This document shows, in pieces, positions 7,911 to 17,741 of a stretch of 64,000 nt of DNA. The stretch covers positions 1-64,000 of the forward strand of contig NZ_FCOM02000012.1 of NCBI RefSeq assembly GCF_001544695.2, written 5' to 3'. A program made the translations under genes and the position numbers. This stretch comes from Caballeronia arvi (GTDB taxonomy: Bacteria; Pseudomonadota; Gammaproteobacteria; Burkholderiales; Burkholderiaceae). Each line of letters opens with the position of its first letter. Position 1 is the stretch's first letter. The notes below the pieces were generated by a model. The model worked only from the letters and a program-made list of their open reading frames with translations, was not told the DNA's origin and searched no databases.

Positions 7911-9095
7911 ATGAAAACGGTGATTCGTTACCGGAACGTTGCGAAGCTTTCACGTCCCGATCTTCATCAGATGATCGAGCGGCTCGCTGACCGGGTGCTC
8001 GGTCCGCATTTGTCTCACTTCCCGGCCGAGCGGCTCCGTTTGCACGCGACCCTGGACAGGAGCCGCCACCATGGTCTCTATCGCGTCCGTTTGCAGATGA
8101 CGCTGTCGGGGGCGACGCTGGCGTGCGCAGAGGAGTCGTCGCGATTGGAAAAGGCAATCGAACACGCTCTCACGGAGCTGGATCGGCAGGTCGAACGCCA
8201 CGTTGCACATCTGCGTCACGAGGACGCATGGCGTCGCAAGGAGCGGCGCCTCGGCTTGCGGCAACTCAAGTCCGCACTGACTGAAGAAAGCGACGCAGAA
8301 GCGTCGTCCTTCAGCAGCCTCGTTCGCCTGCTGCTCGCATCGCTGCAGCGCTTTGTGCAACGGGAGCTTTCGGACCTGCAGGCGCGAGGCGAACTCGACC
8401 CGGGTGAGCCGTCCGTCGACGAGATCGTCGAGGAGGCGTTGGCCCGTGCGTGTGAGCAGTCGGCAACCCGCCCACGTAAGCTCAACCCGCTGCAGTGGTT
8501 GTACCAAATAACGCTGAGCGTTCTCGCCGACGAAGTGACCCGCCGCCAGGACGAGGCAGGTCGCTGCATCTCGCTCGAGGGCAGACTGCCGATCGCGCTA
8601 CGTGAGCCGCGAGAAGACGAGGACATTCTGTTTGCCTACTGGCAGCCCGACGAGGTCCTGCGTCTCGAGGACGTAGTACCAGCGGCGGACGTGACGCCCG
8701 AGGAGGCCGTGAGCGAGCGAGAGCTCCGCGCGCTGCTCGCGACGCTCCTTTCGGAACTGCCGGCGCCCTGGCGCCGCGCAGTTGTACTTTGCCGGCTCGA
8801 GGGGCTTGCAGTAGGCGATGCCGCCCAGGTAGCCGGTGTGACGGCGCAGGAACTTGAGCAGGGGCTGGCGCATGCCGACGCGTTCCTTCGGGCGAGACTT
8901 GGAGCGCTACGGCTGATCCCGCAGGCGTCGGACGAGCCCGCTGGCTACGTGATGCCAGGTGTGCTGCCGCCAGCGTCGGGCCTTTCTCAAAATTCGAGCA
9001 GGCAACGCGGCGCGACATTCGAGAGCCAGAGAAGCAACGACGATGAAAGTTCGCGCGATTGCGAGGGCGTAAGAAGTGCCGTAGAGACCGGCTGA
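7911..9095 (+). CDS. HPF/RaiA ribosome-hibernation domain fused to sigma-70-like domains
   Basis: A 394-residue protein with three parts. Residues 1-110 (MKTVIRYRNVAKLSRPDLHQ ... LEKAIEHALTELDRQVERHV) have the HPF/RaiA pattern, a fold that binds the 30S decoding centre. Residues about 140-215 (SLQRFVQRELSDLQARGELD ... NPLQWLYQITLSVLADEV) resemble sigma region 2. Residues about 245-330 (YWQPDEVLRLEDVVPAADVT ... LPAPWRRAVVLCRLEGLAVG) resemble sigma region 4 with its helix-turn-helix. The last 60 residues are low-complexity. It lies 49 bases upstream of dnaK, same strand, behind heat-shock leader copy 1. It could couple ribosome status to transcription in stress, but neither ribosome nor RNA-polymerase binding is shown. 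The ATG at 7911 has only a weak upstream AGG. Confidence 0.75.
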   Translation: MKTVIRYRNVAKLSRPDLHQMIERLADRVLGPHLSHFPAERLRLHATLDRSRHHGLYRVRLQMTLSGATLACAEESSRLEKAIEHALTELDRQVERHVAHLRHEDAWRRKERRLGLRQLKSALTEESDAEASSFSSLVRLLLASLQRFVQRELSDLQARGELDPGEPSVDEIVEEALARACEQSATRPRKLNPLQWLYQITLSVLADEVTRRQDEAGRCISLEGRLPIALREPREDEDILFAYWQPDEVLRLEDVVPAADVTPEEAVSERELRALLATLLSELPAPWRRAVVLCRLEGLAVGDAAQVAGVTAQELEQGLAHADAFLRARLGALRLIPQASDEPAGYVMPGVLPPASGLSQNSSRQRGATFESQRSNDDESSRDCEGVRSAVETG

Positions 9096-9144
9096 CCTGC
9101 GGCGACAAGCGACCAGCAATTGAAGTGATACCGGTGAAGACATC

Positions 9145-11079
9145 ATGAGCAAGATCATTGGCATCGATCTCGGCACGACGAACTCCTGTGTGGCGTTAAT
9201 GGAAGGCAAGCGGGTTAAGGTAATTGAGAACGCAGAAGGCGCCCGCACGACGCCATCAGTTGTCGCGTATCTCGACGGTAATGAGCTGCTGGTGGGCGCG
9301 TCTGCGAAGCGGCAGTCGGTCGCCAACCCGAAAAACACGTTGTTTGCGGTCAAGCGCCTCATCGGCCGCCGGTTCGAGGAAAAGGAGGTGCAGAAGGATA
9401 TCGGGCTCATGCCCTACAAAATTGTCAAGGCGGAGAACGGCGACGCGTGGGTCGAAGCACGCGACAGCAAGCTCGCGCCGTCACAGGTCTCGGCCGAAGT
9501 CCTGCGCAAGATGAAGCAGACCGCTGAAGACTACCTCGGCGAGTCGGTCACGGAAGCTGTCATCACGGTGCCCGCCTACTTCAACGATAGCCAGCGCCAG
9601 GCGACAAAGGACGCCGGGCGCATTGCTGGTCTCGAGGTCAAGCGGATCATCAACGAGCCCACAGCCGCTGCGCTCGCCTTCGGGCTCGACAAACGCGAAA
9701 GCCGTGACCGCAAAATCGCTGTCTTCGATCTTGGCGGGGGGACCTTTGACATTTCGCTGATTGAGATCGCCGATGTTCACGGAGAAAAGCAGTTCGAAGT
9801 GCTATCGACCAACGGCGATACCTTTCTGGGTGGCGAAGACTTTGACCAACGCATCATCGACTATCTCGTTGGCGAGTTCAAAAAGGAGCAGGGCGTTGAC
9901 CTCTCGAAGGACGTGCTCGCATTGCAGCGCCTGAAGGAAGCCGCCGAGAAGGCCAAGATCGAACTGTCGTCGAGCCAGCAGACTGAGATCAACCTGCCGT
10001 ACATCACGGCGAACGCATCGGGTCCCAAACATCTGAGCGTGAAACTCACGCGCGCGACACTCGAATCGCTGGTGGAGGACCTGATTGAGCGGACGATGGA
10101 GCCTTGCCGCGTTGCGCTCAAAGATGCGCGTCTGACGGCAGAACAGGTCGATGACGTCATTCTTGTCGGGGGCATGACGCGTATGCCCAAGGTGCAGGAG
10201 ACGGTCAGAGCGCTTTTTGGGCGCGAACCGCGAAAGGACGTCAACCCCGATGAGGCGGTGGCCGTCGGGGCGGCGATTCAGGCGGCGGTGCTGTCCGGGG
10301 AGCGCAAGGACGTCTTGCTGCTCGACGTGACGCCGCTCTCGCTTGGCATCGAAACGCTCGGTGGCGTCATGACAAAGATGATCGAAAAAAACACCACCAT
10401 TCCGACTAGGTTCTCGGAAGTCTTCTCGACCGCCGACGACAATCAGGCGGCGGTCACCATCAAGGTGTATCAGGGCGAACGCGAGATGGCGAGCGGCAAC
10501 AAGCTGCTGGGCGACTTCACGTTGGAGGGTATCCCGCCAGCCCCCCGTGGCGTGCCGCAGATCGAAGTGACTTTTGATATCGACGCGAACGGCATCCTGC
10601 ACGTTTCGGCCAAAGACAAGGCGAGCGGCAAGGAAAACCGGATCACCATCAAGGCCAATTCAGGGTTGTCCGAAGCTGAAATTGAAAAGATGGTCCGGGA
10701 GGCGCAGGCGCACGCCGCAGAGGATCACCGGCTGCGCGAGCTGGTCGATGCGCGTAATCAAGGCGATGCGTTGGTCCACACTACGCGCAAGGCATTGACT
10801 GAATATGGTGAGAAGCTTGACGCCACTGAGAAGCGCGAGATTGAGGCTGCGACCAGGGAACTTGAAGATGCATTGAAACGGTCCGACAGGGAAGAAATAC
10901 AAGCCCGGATCGGCGCGCTGGCGACGGCGTCGCAAAAGCTCGGGGAGCGGATATATGCGGGCAATCCATCGCAACGAGACGGTCCGAACGAAACCGCCGG
11001 GCAACACGAATCCCAGCGAGCGAGCCGGGATGACGATGTGATTGACGCAGACTTCGAGGAGGTGAATCGGAAGCGGTGA
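9145..11079 (+). CDS. dnaK: Hsp70 chaperone DnaK (accessory copy)
   Basis: A full-length 644-residue Hsp70. The ATPase domain begins [20 protein letters not shown], with the second phosphate loop [15 protein letters not shown] near residue 193 and [11 protein letters not shown] near 341. The substrate-binding domain starts after [16 protein letters not shown] (about 393), and the C terminus ends [16 protein letters not shown] like other proteobacterial DnaKs. No grpE or dnaJ is adjacent, unlike the usual grpE-dnaK-dnaJ arrangement, so it probably borrows chromosomal co-chaperones. The setting among heat-shock genes indicates an extra, island-borne DnaK. The gap to the HPF-sigma gene is 49 bases, suggesting cotranscription. 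Confidence 0.95.
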   Translation: MSKIIGIDLGTTNSCVALMEGKRVKVIENAEGARTTPSVVAYLDGNELLVGASAKRQSVANPKNTLFAVKRLIGRRFEEKEVQKDIGLMPYKIVKAENGDAWVEARDSKLAPSQVSAEVLRKMKQTAEDYLGESVTEAVITVPAYFNDSQRQATKDAGRIAGLEVKRIINEPTAAALAFGLDKRESRDRKIAVFDLGGGTFDISLIEIADVHGEKQFEVLSTNGDTFLGGEDFDQRIIDYLVGEFKKEQGVDLSKDVLALQRLKEAAEKAKIELSSSQQTEINLPYITANASGPKHLSVKLTRATLESLVEDLIERTMEPCRVALKDARLTAEQVDDVILVGGMTRMPKVQETVRALFGREPRKDVNPDEAVAVGAAIQAAVLSGERKDVLLLDVTPLSLGIETLGGVMTKMIEKNTTIPTRFSEVFSTADDNQAAVTIKVYQGEREMASGNKLLGDFTLEGIPPAPRGVPQIEVTFDIDANGILHVSAKDKASGKENRITIKANSGLSEAEIEKMVREAQAHAAEDHRLRELVDARNQGDALVHTTRKALTEYGEKLDATEKREIEAATRELEDALKRSDREEIQARIGALATASQKLGERIYAGNPSQRDGPNETAGQHESQRASRDDDVIDADFEEVNRKR

Positions 11080-11231
11080 CGGAAGTGGTGACGCTGGGAC
11101 GCTCACTCGGCCGTCAAGGATCGGCGCAGGCGTGACCCCTGAGAGAGCGCTCGTATCGATCGGACCGGTTGCGCGCCACGTGCAGCGCTGCGGCGTTCGT
11201 CAGCCGGCGCGCATGGGTAAGAGGTTTGGCT

Positions 11232-11606
11232 ATGAACATGCAACATATACGGGTCGTGACTGCGGTGGCGTTGGCTATGTGCTGGTCCGGCGACGCAATG
11301 CCGACGAGTGCGCCGGTGCGCACCTTGCCGCTGCAAGACGATATCTGGATTACCGGTACCATCCAGCGTGGCAGCGATCAATACGCTCCTGGCGACTATA
11401 CGACGATTTTGCTGGATCGACCGGCGGCCTCGCCCTGTAGCGACAAGGTCGTCACCGATATGCTTCTCGGTATCGGTCGCACCCCGGGTCCCACACTGCT
11501 GCTTCCTTATCTCGACCAGCGGGTCGCCGTCAAGGGGCGCGTGAACTGTCCTCGCTCGGGCATACAGATCTCACCGCAGCCGGACGTGGTGTTTCCGGTC
11601 TGGTAG
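11232..11606 (+). CDS. Small exported protein of unknown function
   Basis: A 124-residue product from the ATG at 11232, preceded by AAGAGG at good distance. It begins with a signal peptide (MNMQHIRVVTAVALAMCWSG, likely cleaved after about residue 27). The mature part contains DDIWITGTIQRGSDQYAPGD, two cysteines (SPCSDK and VNCPRSG) that could form a disulfide, and ends VVFPVW. The pattern (a G-T-I strand, a middle loop, then RVAVKGRVNC) suggests a small OB-like beta barrel, which is a guess. It follows dnaK by about 150 bases. I do not recognise the family. Confidence 0.6.
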   Translation: MNMQHIRVVTAVALAMCWSGDAMPTSAPVRTLPLQDDIWITGTIQRGSDQYAPGDYTTILLDRPAASPCSDKVVTDMLLGIGRTPGPTLLLPYLDQRVAVKGRVNCPRSGIQISPQPDVVFPVW

Positions 11607-11790
11607 AGGTCGACCGGTGCAAGGCGGTGCATCGAGTACCGAGACGTGGGGGTTCGACTCGCTGGGCGTTGTGGTGCGGGGCGGCGGCTTGATCAAGATC
11701 CAGCGTGCGCGCGCTAAAGCTAAGTCCGCCAACATCAAGCGCGCTGTCGCGCCCCGGGACCCTTGCGCCCCGAACTGGCTGAGCGATGCG

Positions 11791-12174
11791 CTATTGAAGT
11801 GGTGGCACCACGCCTAACTTTTCGGCGAGCATCCTCTCGTAGACACCGAAATGCAGATCGACCTCTTCCTGCGTCACCACTGTTACGAGGATATTGACCT
11901 GCGCGGGTTGCAAGCCCAAGACCGTCGCGATCGCTGCTTCGAGTTGCGGCGCGCATAAGCGGTCTTCGGCGAACGTGCTGCCAACCGCGATCTCGTAAGT
12001 GGCTTCCTTTTGCGCCACGACTTCGACCATGCGCGCACGCGCGCTCATGTTGTTGTCGATCGCAAGCCGAATGACCTGGACCGCCATACGCATCGTCTCA
12101 GTCGGGAAGCCCTTCGTCGAGCGCAGCCGGATACGGTGCCGGCCAAGGGTCAGCCAATCGTATTCGAATTCCAT
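11791..12174 (-). CDS. Conserved-looking hypothetical protein
   Basis: From the ATG at 12174 (MEFEYDWLTLGRHRIRLRST), preceded by GAGGA, the product has 127 residues and ends LAEKLGVVPPLQ. It contains two regular alpha/beta stretches (TMRMAVQVIRLAIDNNMSAR and LEAAIATVLGLQPAQVNILV) and reads as a soluble globular protein. The same frame stays open upstream to 12423 and the part just before the chosen start (FLLLKSGGRILYFLNVPDGP) also looks protein-like, so an earlier non-ATG start is possible. That longer form would overlap the heat-shock promoter of the divergent hsp20. Function unknown. Confidence 0.5.
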   Translation of the reverse strand: MEFEYDWLTLGRHRIRLRSTKGFPTETMRMAVQVIRLAIDNNMSARARMVEVVAQKEATYEIAVGSTFAEDRLCAPQLEAAIATVLGLQPAQVNILVTVVTQEEVDLHFGVYERMLAEKLGVVPPLQ

Positions 12175-12260
12175 AATGTCCTCGCAAGGGCCGTCAGGAA
12201 CGTTCAGAAAATATAGGATGCGCCCGCCCGATTTCAAGAGCAGAAAACTCGCAACATCCC

Positions 12261-12288
12261 CTTGAAATTTCGGCGCGAGATCCCATCT
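12261..12288 (+). promoter_or_regulatory. Sigma-32 heat-shock promoter for hsp20
   Basis: A perfect -35 CTTGAAA (12261-12267), a 13-base spacer and TCCCATCT (12281-12288) match the sigma-32 consensus CTTGAAA-N13/14-CCCCATNT. The predicted start, near 12295, coincides with the first base of the leader repeated at 7396. Confidence 0.8.
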
Positions 12289-12296
12289 TGAATTTC

Positions 12297-12424
12297 GCTC
12301 AGGCAGTCGCGCAAGCAGTTCGGCGCGCTGCGTGTTTCGATTTGTTTGTCCGCAGCACGGCAGACGGACTGGAGCGCGTAGGCCGGTTCGTCTTCCTGCT
12401 GGTTCCAAGGAGGAAATGATCATG
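12297..12424 (+). promoter_or_regulatory. ROSE-like RNA thermometer leader of hsp20 (copy 2)
   Basis: The leader of about 126 bases ends in a hairpin that hides the ribosome-binding site. TTCCTGCT (12393-12400) pairs with AGGAGGAA (12408-12415) across a seven-base loop; every position pairs except one G opposite G. A single G-G pair against the Shine-Dalgarno sequence is the known trick of ROSE thermometers, which melt at heat-shock temperature. The start codon ATG is at 12422. A near-copy occurs at 7396-7526 with a different hairpin loop of the same length. Confidence 0.7.
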
Positions 12425-12865
12425 AGCGATCTCTATTCCGGGATGGACCTTTTCAGCGAGCTCGATCGCCTGCAACGGCAGATGGCGAGCACGTTCAGCG
12501 GTTTCCCTTCCAGCATCCGTTCCGGGCGCTTCGGCGCTTTCCCGCAAATCAACATCGGCTCGACCGACGACTCTATCGAGGTCGTTGCGTTTGCGCCCGG
12601 GGTTGATCCGAAGAGCTTTGACGTGTCAATTGACAAGGGCCTATTAAGCGTCAGCGGAGAGCGTGTGGCGGCGCAACCCGCGACCGCCGGTGATGAAATG
12701 CGCACCTATGCGCAGTAGCGATTCGTAGGTTCTTTTCGGCGCGTCATTGAGCTGCCGGAGCATGCGGACCCTGACAAGGTCACCGCGCAATACACCAATG
12801 GCTGCCTGACGGTGAGCATTGGCAAGCGGGAGGCATCCAAGGCACGAGCTATTACCGTTCAATGA
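12422..12865 (+). pseudogene. hsp20: Small heat-shock protein Hsp20 with in-frame amber codon
   Basis: From ATG 12422 the frame encodes the N-terminal arm and first part of an alpha-crystallin domain (MSDLYSGMDLFSELDRLQRQ ... FPQINIGSTDDSIEVVAFAP) up to a TAG at 12716-12718. The same frame continues without interruption as RFVGSFRRVIELPEHADPDK and ends KREASKARAITVQ at 12865. The homologous position usually carries glutamate, so GAG to TAG is the likely single change. The truncated 98-residue product would lack the last strands of the crystallin domain and the C-terminal tail. The intact promoter and thermometer suggest recent loss, or suppression or sequencing error. Confidence 0.85.
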
Positions 12866-12890
12866 AACGTCACAGTCGAAGGAGAACATC

Positions 12891-13298
12891 ATGAACGCGA
12901 CAACAGAGCTTGCGAGGGAAGGCCAAAACGCGGTCGCCGGCAGGGAGGGGGAGTCGTCCGAGCGGCGAATCACCTTAACACCGCCGGTCGACATCTTTGA
13001 GAATAGCCAAGGCATTATCTTGTGGGCGGATTTGCCTGGTGTAACGAAGGACCGGCTCGACGTGAAGGTCCACGACGGCAATCTGTTCATCGAGGCGGAG
13101 GCGGTGGTACCGACCCCGGCAGGGTTGCGGCTGCAGCACGCCGAGATCCGCCAGCCTCACTTTGCGCGAGCGTTCTCTCTCGGTTCCGACCTGGATGCAT
13201 CGAAGATTGATGCCAATCTGAAGGACGGCGTGCTGCGGCTGACGATCCCACGACGGGACGAGGCCCGCCCCCGTCGGATCGAAGTGCGTACGGGCTGA
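12891..13298 (+). CDS. hsp20: Small heat-shock protein, Hsp20 family
   Basis: A 135-residue Hsp20 whose alpha-crystallin domain runs from about residue 32 (LTPPVDIFENSQGIILWADL) to the end. Markers are PGVTKDRLDVKVHDGNLFIE and the conserved strand pair FARAFSLGSDLDASKIDANL with KDGVLRLTIPRR. ATG 12891 follows AAGGAG by six bases. It lies 25 bases after the interrupted hsp20 and is probably cotranscribed from the 12261 promoter. Such pairs of dissimilar Hsp20s often form mixed oligomers. It lacks the usual I-x-I tail motif after the domain. Confidence 0.9.
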   Translation: MNATTELAREGQNAVAGREGESSERRITLTPPVDIFENSQGIILWADLPGVTKDRLDVKVHDGNLFIEAEAVVPTPAGLRLQHAEIRQPHFARAFSLGSDLDASKIDANLKDGVLRLTIPRRDEARPRRIEVRTG

Positions 13299-13397
13299 GC
13301 CGGCAAAGCGGGAGCAGCAGGAGACCTCGGGGTGGCGGTCGTAAACCGCCACCCACAAATTCAAGTCGTCTTGCTAACGAATCGGCAGGAGCAAACC

Positions 13398-13958
13398 ATG
13401 AATACCGATCCAAAAAAATGGAACCCCTTCAAGTTCCTGCGCGGGGCGACGCGCAAGGCTGATGCGGACGCGGAGCACTCGCCGGGCGGTGAACAGTCGC
13501 GGTCGGCGTGGCCTGACATGCCTCGATTCTTCTCGCGTGATCCGTGGCGCGCCGTCGAAGAATTTTTTCAAGACCCCTTTGCCGGACGCGGGGCGCTGGA
13601 AAGATGGTTTGGCGACTTCAGCTCATCTCGCTTCCAGCCGCGTATTGACGTCGTCGACGAAGGAAAGGTGCTGCGCGTGACCGCTGAGTTGCCCGGGATG
13701 GGGCGTGAGGATGTGAGCGTAAGCGTCGAGGATGGCGCGCTCGTCTTGCGTGGCGAGAAGAAACAGGACGTTCGCAGCGAAGAGGACGGCTGCTACCGAC
13801 TGGAGCGAGCCTATGGGCGCTTTACGCGGACAATCCCCATGCCGGAAAATGCCGAGCCGGATCGCGCCCTGGCCAAATTCGACCACGGCATACTCACGTT
13901 GACCGTGCCGAAGTCGGAGTCGGCGCGTTCCGCGAGCCGCACGATCGATATTGGCTAG
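13398..13958 (+). CDS. hsp20: Small heat-shock protein, Hsp20 family, with KWNPF N-terminal arm
   Basis: A 186-residue Hsp20 from ATG 13398 (AGGAG nine bases upstream). The N-terminal arm begins MNTDPKKWNPFKFLRG and continues through WRAVEEFFQDPFAGRGALER; the crystallin domain is about residues 75-175 (SRFQPRIDVVDEGKVLRVTA ... GYCYRLERAYGRF-type strand, here DGCYRLERAYGRFTRTIPMP). It is a paralogue of the Hsp20 at 27927-28526, which shares the KWNPF arm and WFGDFS-SRFQPR junction. The gap from the previous hsp20 is about 100 bases. It would act as an ATP-independent holdase feeding DnaK and ClpK. Confidence 0.9.
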   Translation: MNTDPKKWNPFKFLRGATRKADADAEHSPGGEQSRSAWPDMPRFFSRDPWRAVEEFFQDPFAGRGALERWFGDFSSSRFQPRIDVVDEGKVLRVTAELPGMGREDVSVSVEDGALVLRGEKKQDVRSEEDGCYRLERAYGRFTRTIPMPENAEPDRALAKFDHGILTLTVPKSESARSASRTIDIG

Positions 13959-14003
13959 GATGACCGCGTAGTGCGATGCCCGTAGCATGTTGATCGGCAA
14001 GTG

Positions 14004-14076
14004 GGGCCGTTAGCTCAGCGGGTAGAGCAGCGGACTTTTAATCCGTTGGTCACTGGTTCGAACCCAGTACGGCCCA
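14004..14076 (+). tRNA. tRNA-Lys (anticodon TTT)
   Basis: A 73-base cloverleaf: acceptor arms GGGCCGT (14004-14010) and ACGGCCC (14069-14075) with discriminator A, D-arm TAGCTCAGCGGGTAGAGCA, anticodon arm GCGGA-CTTTTAA-TCCGT with anticodon TTT, and T-arm CTGGTTCGAACCCAG. CCA is not encoded. tRNA genes are common integration sites, and this one lies inside the stress block. Confidence 0.95.
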
Positions 14077-14175
14077 TGAGATATCCCGACGTCAATGTTG
14101 CCGCCGCAGGTGTCGCACTATCGGATTTCTTGGTAGTCAGCGTGACGACCAATTGGCTGAGTCGAGGGGAGGCGA

Positions 14176-14571
14176 TCAGCTCGCGCAAACGGGCGCGTTA
14201 TGACGCGTACGGCTGGCGCTCGCAATCCTCGACGCATACTGCACAGCATCGTTGCGCGTGCCGGATTGGATGTCACACCAGAATTCCTGATGGCAGGCGC
14301 CGAGAACGCGGGCGGCGTGATAGCGGTGGGCGTGACTCGCCAGCCAGAACCGGCAACCATCGAAGAATACCTTCATGGCGGGCCGTGCGGCGCGCATCGT
14401 ACCTAAGCGAATGGAAGCCAGCGCGTCTTCCACGGCTGGGCTGCCAATCGCTTCTCGCATGAGGAATTCGTCGCTCACCGACAATTGCGAAAACTTGAGG
14501 TAGTCCAGGCCGAGCACGCCGGATGGGAGCTTCGGCGACGGCGCGCCTGGCGCTCGAGAATCTCTGGGCAT
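14176..14571 (-). CDS. Putative ParB-like nuclease-domain protein (short)
   Basis: A 131-residue product with a good ribosome-binding site (GGAGGA nine bases before ATG 14571). The middle section, RLGTMRAARPAMKVFFDGCR then FWLASHAHRYHAARVLGACH, recalls the ParB-like domain in which a histidine/arginine motif follows a short strand; residues after it (FWCDIQSGTRNDAVQYASRI) resemble the following ParB helix. It is shorter than typical members, which carry a C-terminal DNA-binding region. It is the third gene downstream of groEL on the same strand, 39 bases after its neighbour. The family assignment is by eye and moderate. Confidence 0.55.
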   Translation of the reverse strand: MPRDSRAPGAPSPKLPSGVLGLDYLKFSQLSVSDEFLMREAIGSPAVEDALASIRLGTMRAARPAMKVFFDGCRFWLASHAHRYHAARVLGACHQEFWCDIQSGTRNDAVQYASRIASASRTRHNAPVCAS

Positions 14572-14610
14572 ATCACTCAGATCCTCCAGGGGCTCCTCGC
14601 ATATTCACGG

Positions 14611-15174
14611 TTATCGCGCAGCGTTGGCCCCGTCGTCCGTTGGGTGAATCGATCCCGCTTGCCGCGTCTTCATGGGTCCCGTGACCGCGGAAAAGCCGAG
14701 CCGGCGCAGGGCGGTGTTCGCTTGTGCCATGAAGGCCTCGGGCCAAGTGCTGCAGAGAAACTCAAAGGCGGGTCGGGCCTCTTTTAGCAGCGAGGAGAGC
14801 GCAACATTGCAGGCAGCTCCCGATGGCATGGAATTCATCGAGTCGCCGAAGAGGACTTGCTGCACAAGGGCGACGCCGCCGCGCTCTGCCACGAAAGAAA
14901 TCACGGGATAAAAGCGCGGATCTTCGACGATGGCTTGGCCGTACGTCTCAGCCAAGGCGATTAAAGTCGCCATGTCCATGCGCGACGGCGCCACAGGAAC
15001 ATGGATGTGACTTGACGCATAAACGCGCTGCATCGAGGTTTGACGCATAAGCGTCACGACTTTTTCAAGTTCCGACACGATGCGCGCGACCGCGCCATCG
15101 GCCATAGCCTCGTGAGCGCGAGCGCTTGAGCTCGCGAGGTTCGTCGAGTCGTTCGGTTTGTAGGTCCTGTTCAT
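14611..15174 (-). CDS. Hypothetical protein downstream of groESL
   Basis: A 187-residue protein from ATG 15174 (MNRTYKPNDSTNLASSSARA), with GGAG nine bases upstream inside the longer frame starting at 15189. It is rich in helix-forming residues, for example VARIVSELEKVVTLMRQ and ATLIALAETYGQAIVEDPRF; there is no signal peptide or membrane segment. The sequence MDMATLIALAETYG and the following FYPVISFVAERGGVALVQQV suggest a compact helical fold. It lies between an 84-residue gene and the ParB-like gene, all reading away from groEL. I do not recognise it. Confidence 0.55.
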   Translation of the reverse strand: MNRTYKPNDSTNLASSSARAHEAMADGAVARIVSELEKVVTLMRQTSMQRVYASSHIHVPVAPSRMDMATLIALAETYGQAIVEDPRFYPVISFVAERGGVALVQQVLFGDSMNSMPSGAACNVALSSLLKEARPAFEFLCSTWPEAFMAQANTALRRLGFSAVTGPMKTRQAGSIHPTDDGANAAR

Positions 15175-15195
15175 GATTTCACGCTCCATCGCAAA

Positions 15196-15450
15196 TCATT
15201 GACCAGTCATGAGATGTCGAATGATCAAGGCAGGGTCGGCGATGTCGAGGATCAGGCGACGGAAAATTCGCCGACGCATATGCTCCTCGTCAAGTACCCA
15301 CGGCGCACCTTTTTCGCTCAGATAGCGAGCCAGGGCGTCTTCGAGATTCGCGTCGTCGGGTAAGTCGAGCCGAAGCGCCAGGAGCGCCGCAATAACATCG
15401 TCGAGCTCGACTTCGAGCGGCTTGGAATCAATGCGAAGTTCGAGTTTCAT
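15196..15450 (-). CDS. Small acidic hypothetical protein downstream of groEL
   Basis: An 84-residue protein, MKLELRIDSKPLEVELDDVI onward, strongly acidic in its first half and ending in a basic helix (HMRRRIFRRLILDIADPALI). It begins 110 bases after the groEL stop on the same strand and is followed at 21 bases by the next gene. No known domain is recognised. Its close linkage to groESL hints at a client or accessory role, which is inference only. Confidence 0.55.
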   Translation of the reverse strand: MKLELRIDSKPLEVELDDVIAALLALRLDLPDDANLEDALARYLSEKGAPWVLDEEHMRRRIFRRLILDIADPALIIRHLMTGQ

Positions 15451-15560
15451 GTCAGCTTGCTAAAAAACAGCGCCGCACGACGGAGTAGAATGCGGCGCCG
15501 ATAATGAACCAATTGCACCTGCCATCAATACAATAGGCACTTCGAGCAACCCGCTACAGG

Positions 15561-17183
<1,623 letters not shown>

Positions 17184-17289
17184 GTTATTGCTCCGGAGTT
17201 TGTCGTGACCAGCGGGTCGCGATCTACCGATGCATCTACTGGTCGCGCTACCGGCGTCACCAGTCGAGTGTCGGGGACCCGATTTAAGT

Positions 17290-17607
17290 TCAGGCAGCCT
17301 TGCGCGCTGAACCGGCGTCGGTCTCGAGAACGCCCATGACGTCATCCTCGCGCATGACGAGCAAGTCCTCGCCATCGACCTTGACGGTCTGGCCCGCGTA
17401 TTTGCCGAATAGAACCTGGTCACCGACCTGTAGCTGGAGCGGGCGCAGCGCGCCGTCCTGCAGCAGCCGGCCGCTGCCGACTGCGACGACTTCGCCTTGT
17501 TCTGGTTTTTCTGCCGCTGAATCGGGAATTACGATGCCCGAAGCTGTCGTCCGTTGCGTTTCGATTCGCTTGACGATAACCCGGTCGTAGAGGGGACGAA
17601 TATGCAT
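17290..17607 (-). CDS. groES: Co-chaperonin GroES
   Basis: A 105-residue Hsp10 lid for GroEL. It opens [20 protein letters not shown] and contains the mobile-loop and beta-barrel signature [20 protein letters not shown], then [20 protein letters not shown]. The ATG at 17607 is chosen because AGGAG lies six bases upstream; the ATG at 17613 abuts that sequence. The C-terminal ten residues ([12 protein letters not shown]) extend past the typical end of about 96 residues. It is transcribed from a sigma-32-like promoter at 17741-17713. Confidence 0.95.
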   Translation of the reverse strand: MHIRPLYDRVIVKRIETQRTTASGIVIPDSAAEKPEQGEVVAVGSGRLLQDGALRPLQLQVGDQVLFGKYAGQTVKVDGEDLLVMREDDVMGVLETDAGSARKAA

Positions 17608-17712
17608 TTCCATCTCCTGAGCGATTAAAGGATCACCAATAAGGGAATCCGGCTGCACGACTGCGACACGGTAAGTGCCACCGTGCAGCCGAGCCAAGCC
17701 TGGCGAAAAGCG

Positions 17713-17741
17713 AAATAAGGGTGGGCGTTTTTCGATTCAAG
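17713..17741 (-). promoter_or_regulatory. Sigma-32-like heat-shock promoter for groESL
   Basis: Reading leftward on the minus strand, CTTGAAT (17741-17735) is separated by 13 bases from CCCTTATTT (17721-17713), close to the sigma-32 consensus. The predicted start lies about 95 bases before the groES start codon. Confidence 0.65.

Noticed and set aside
9145..11079. Housekeeping dnaK operon
   Set aside because: grpE and dnaJ are absent from the neighbourhood, so this is treated as an accessory copy.
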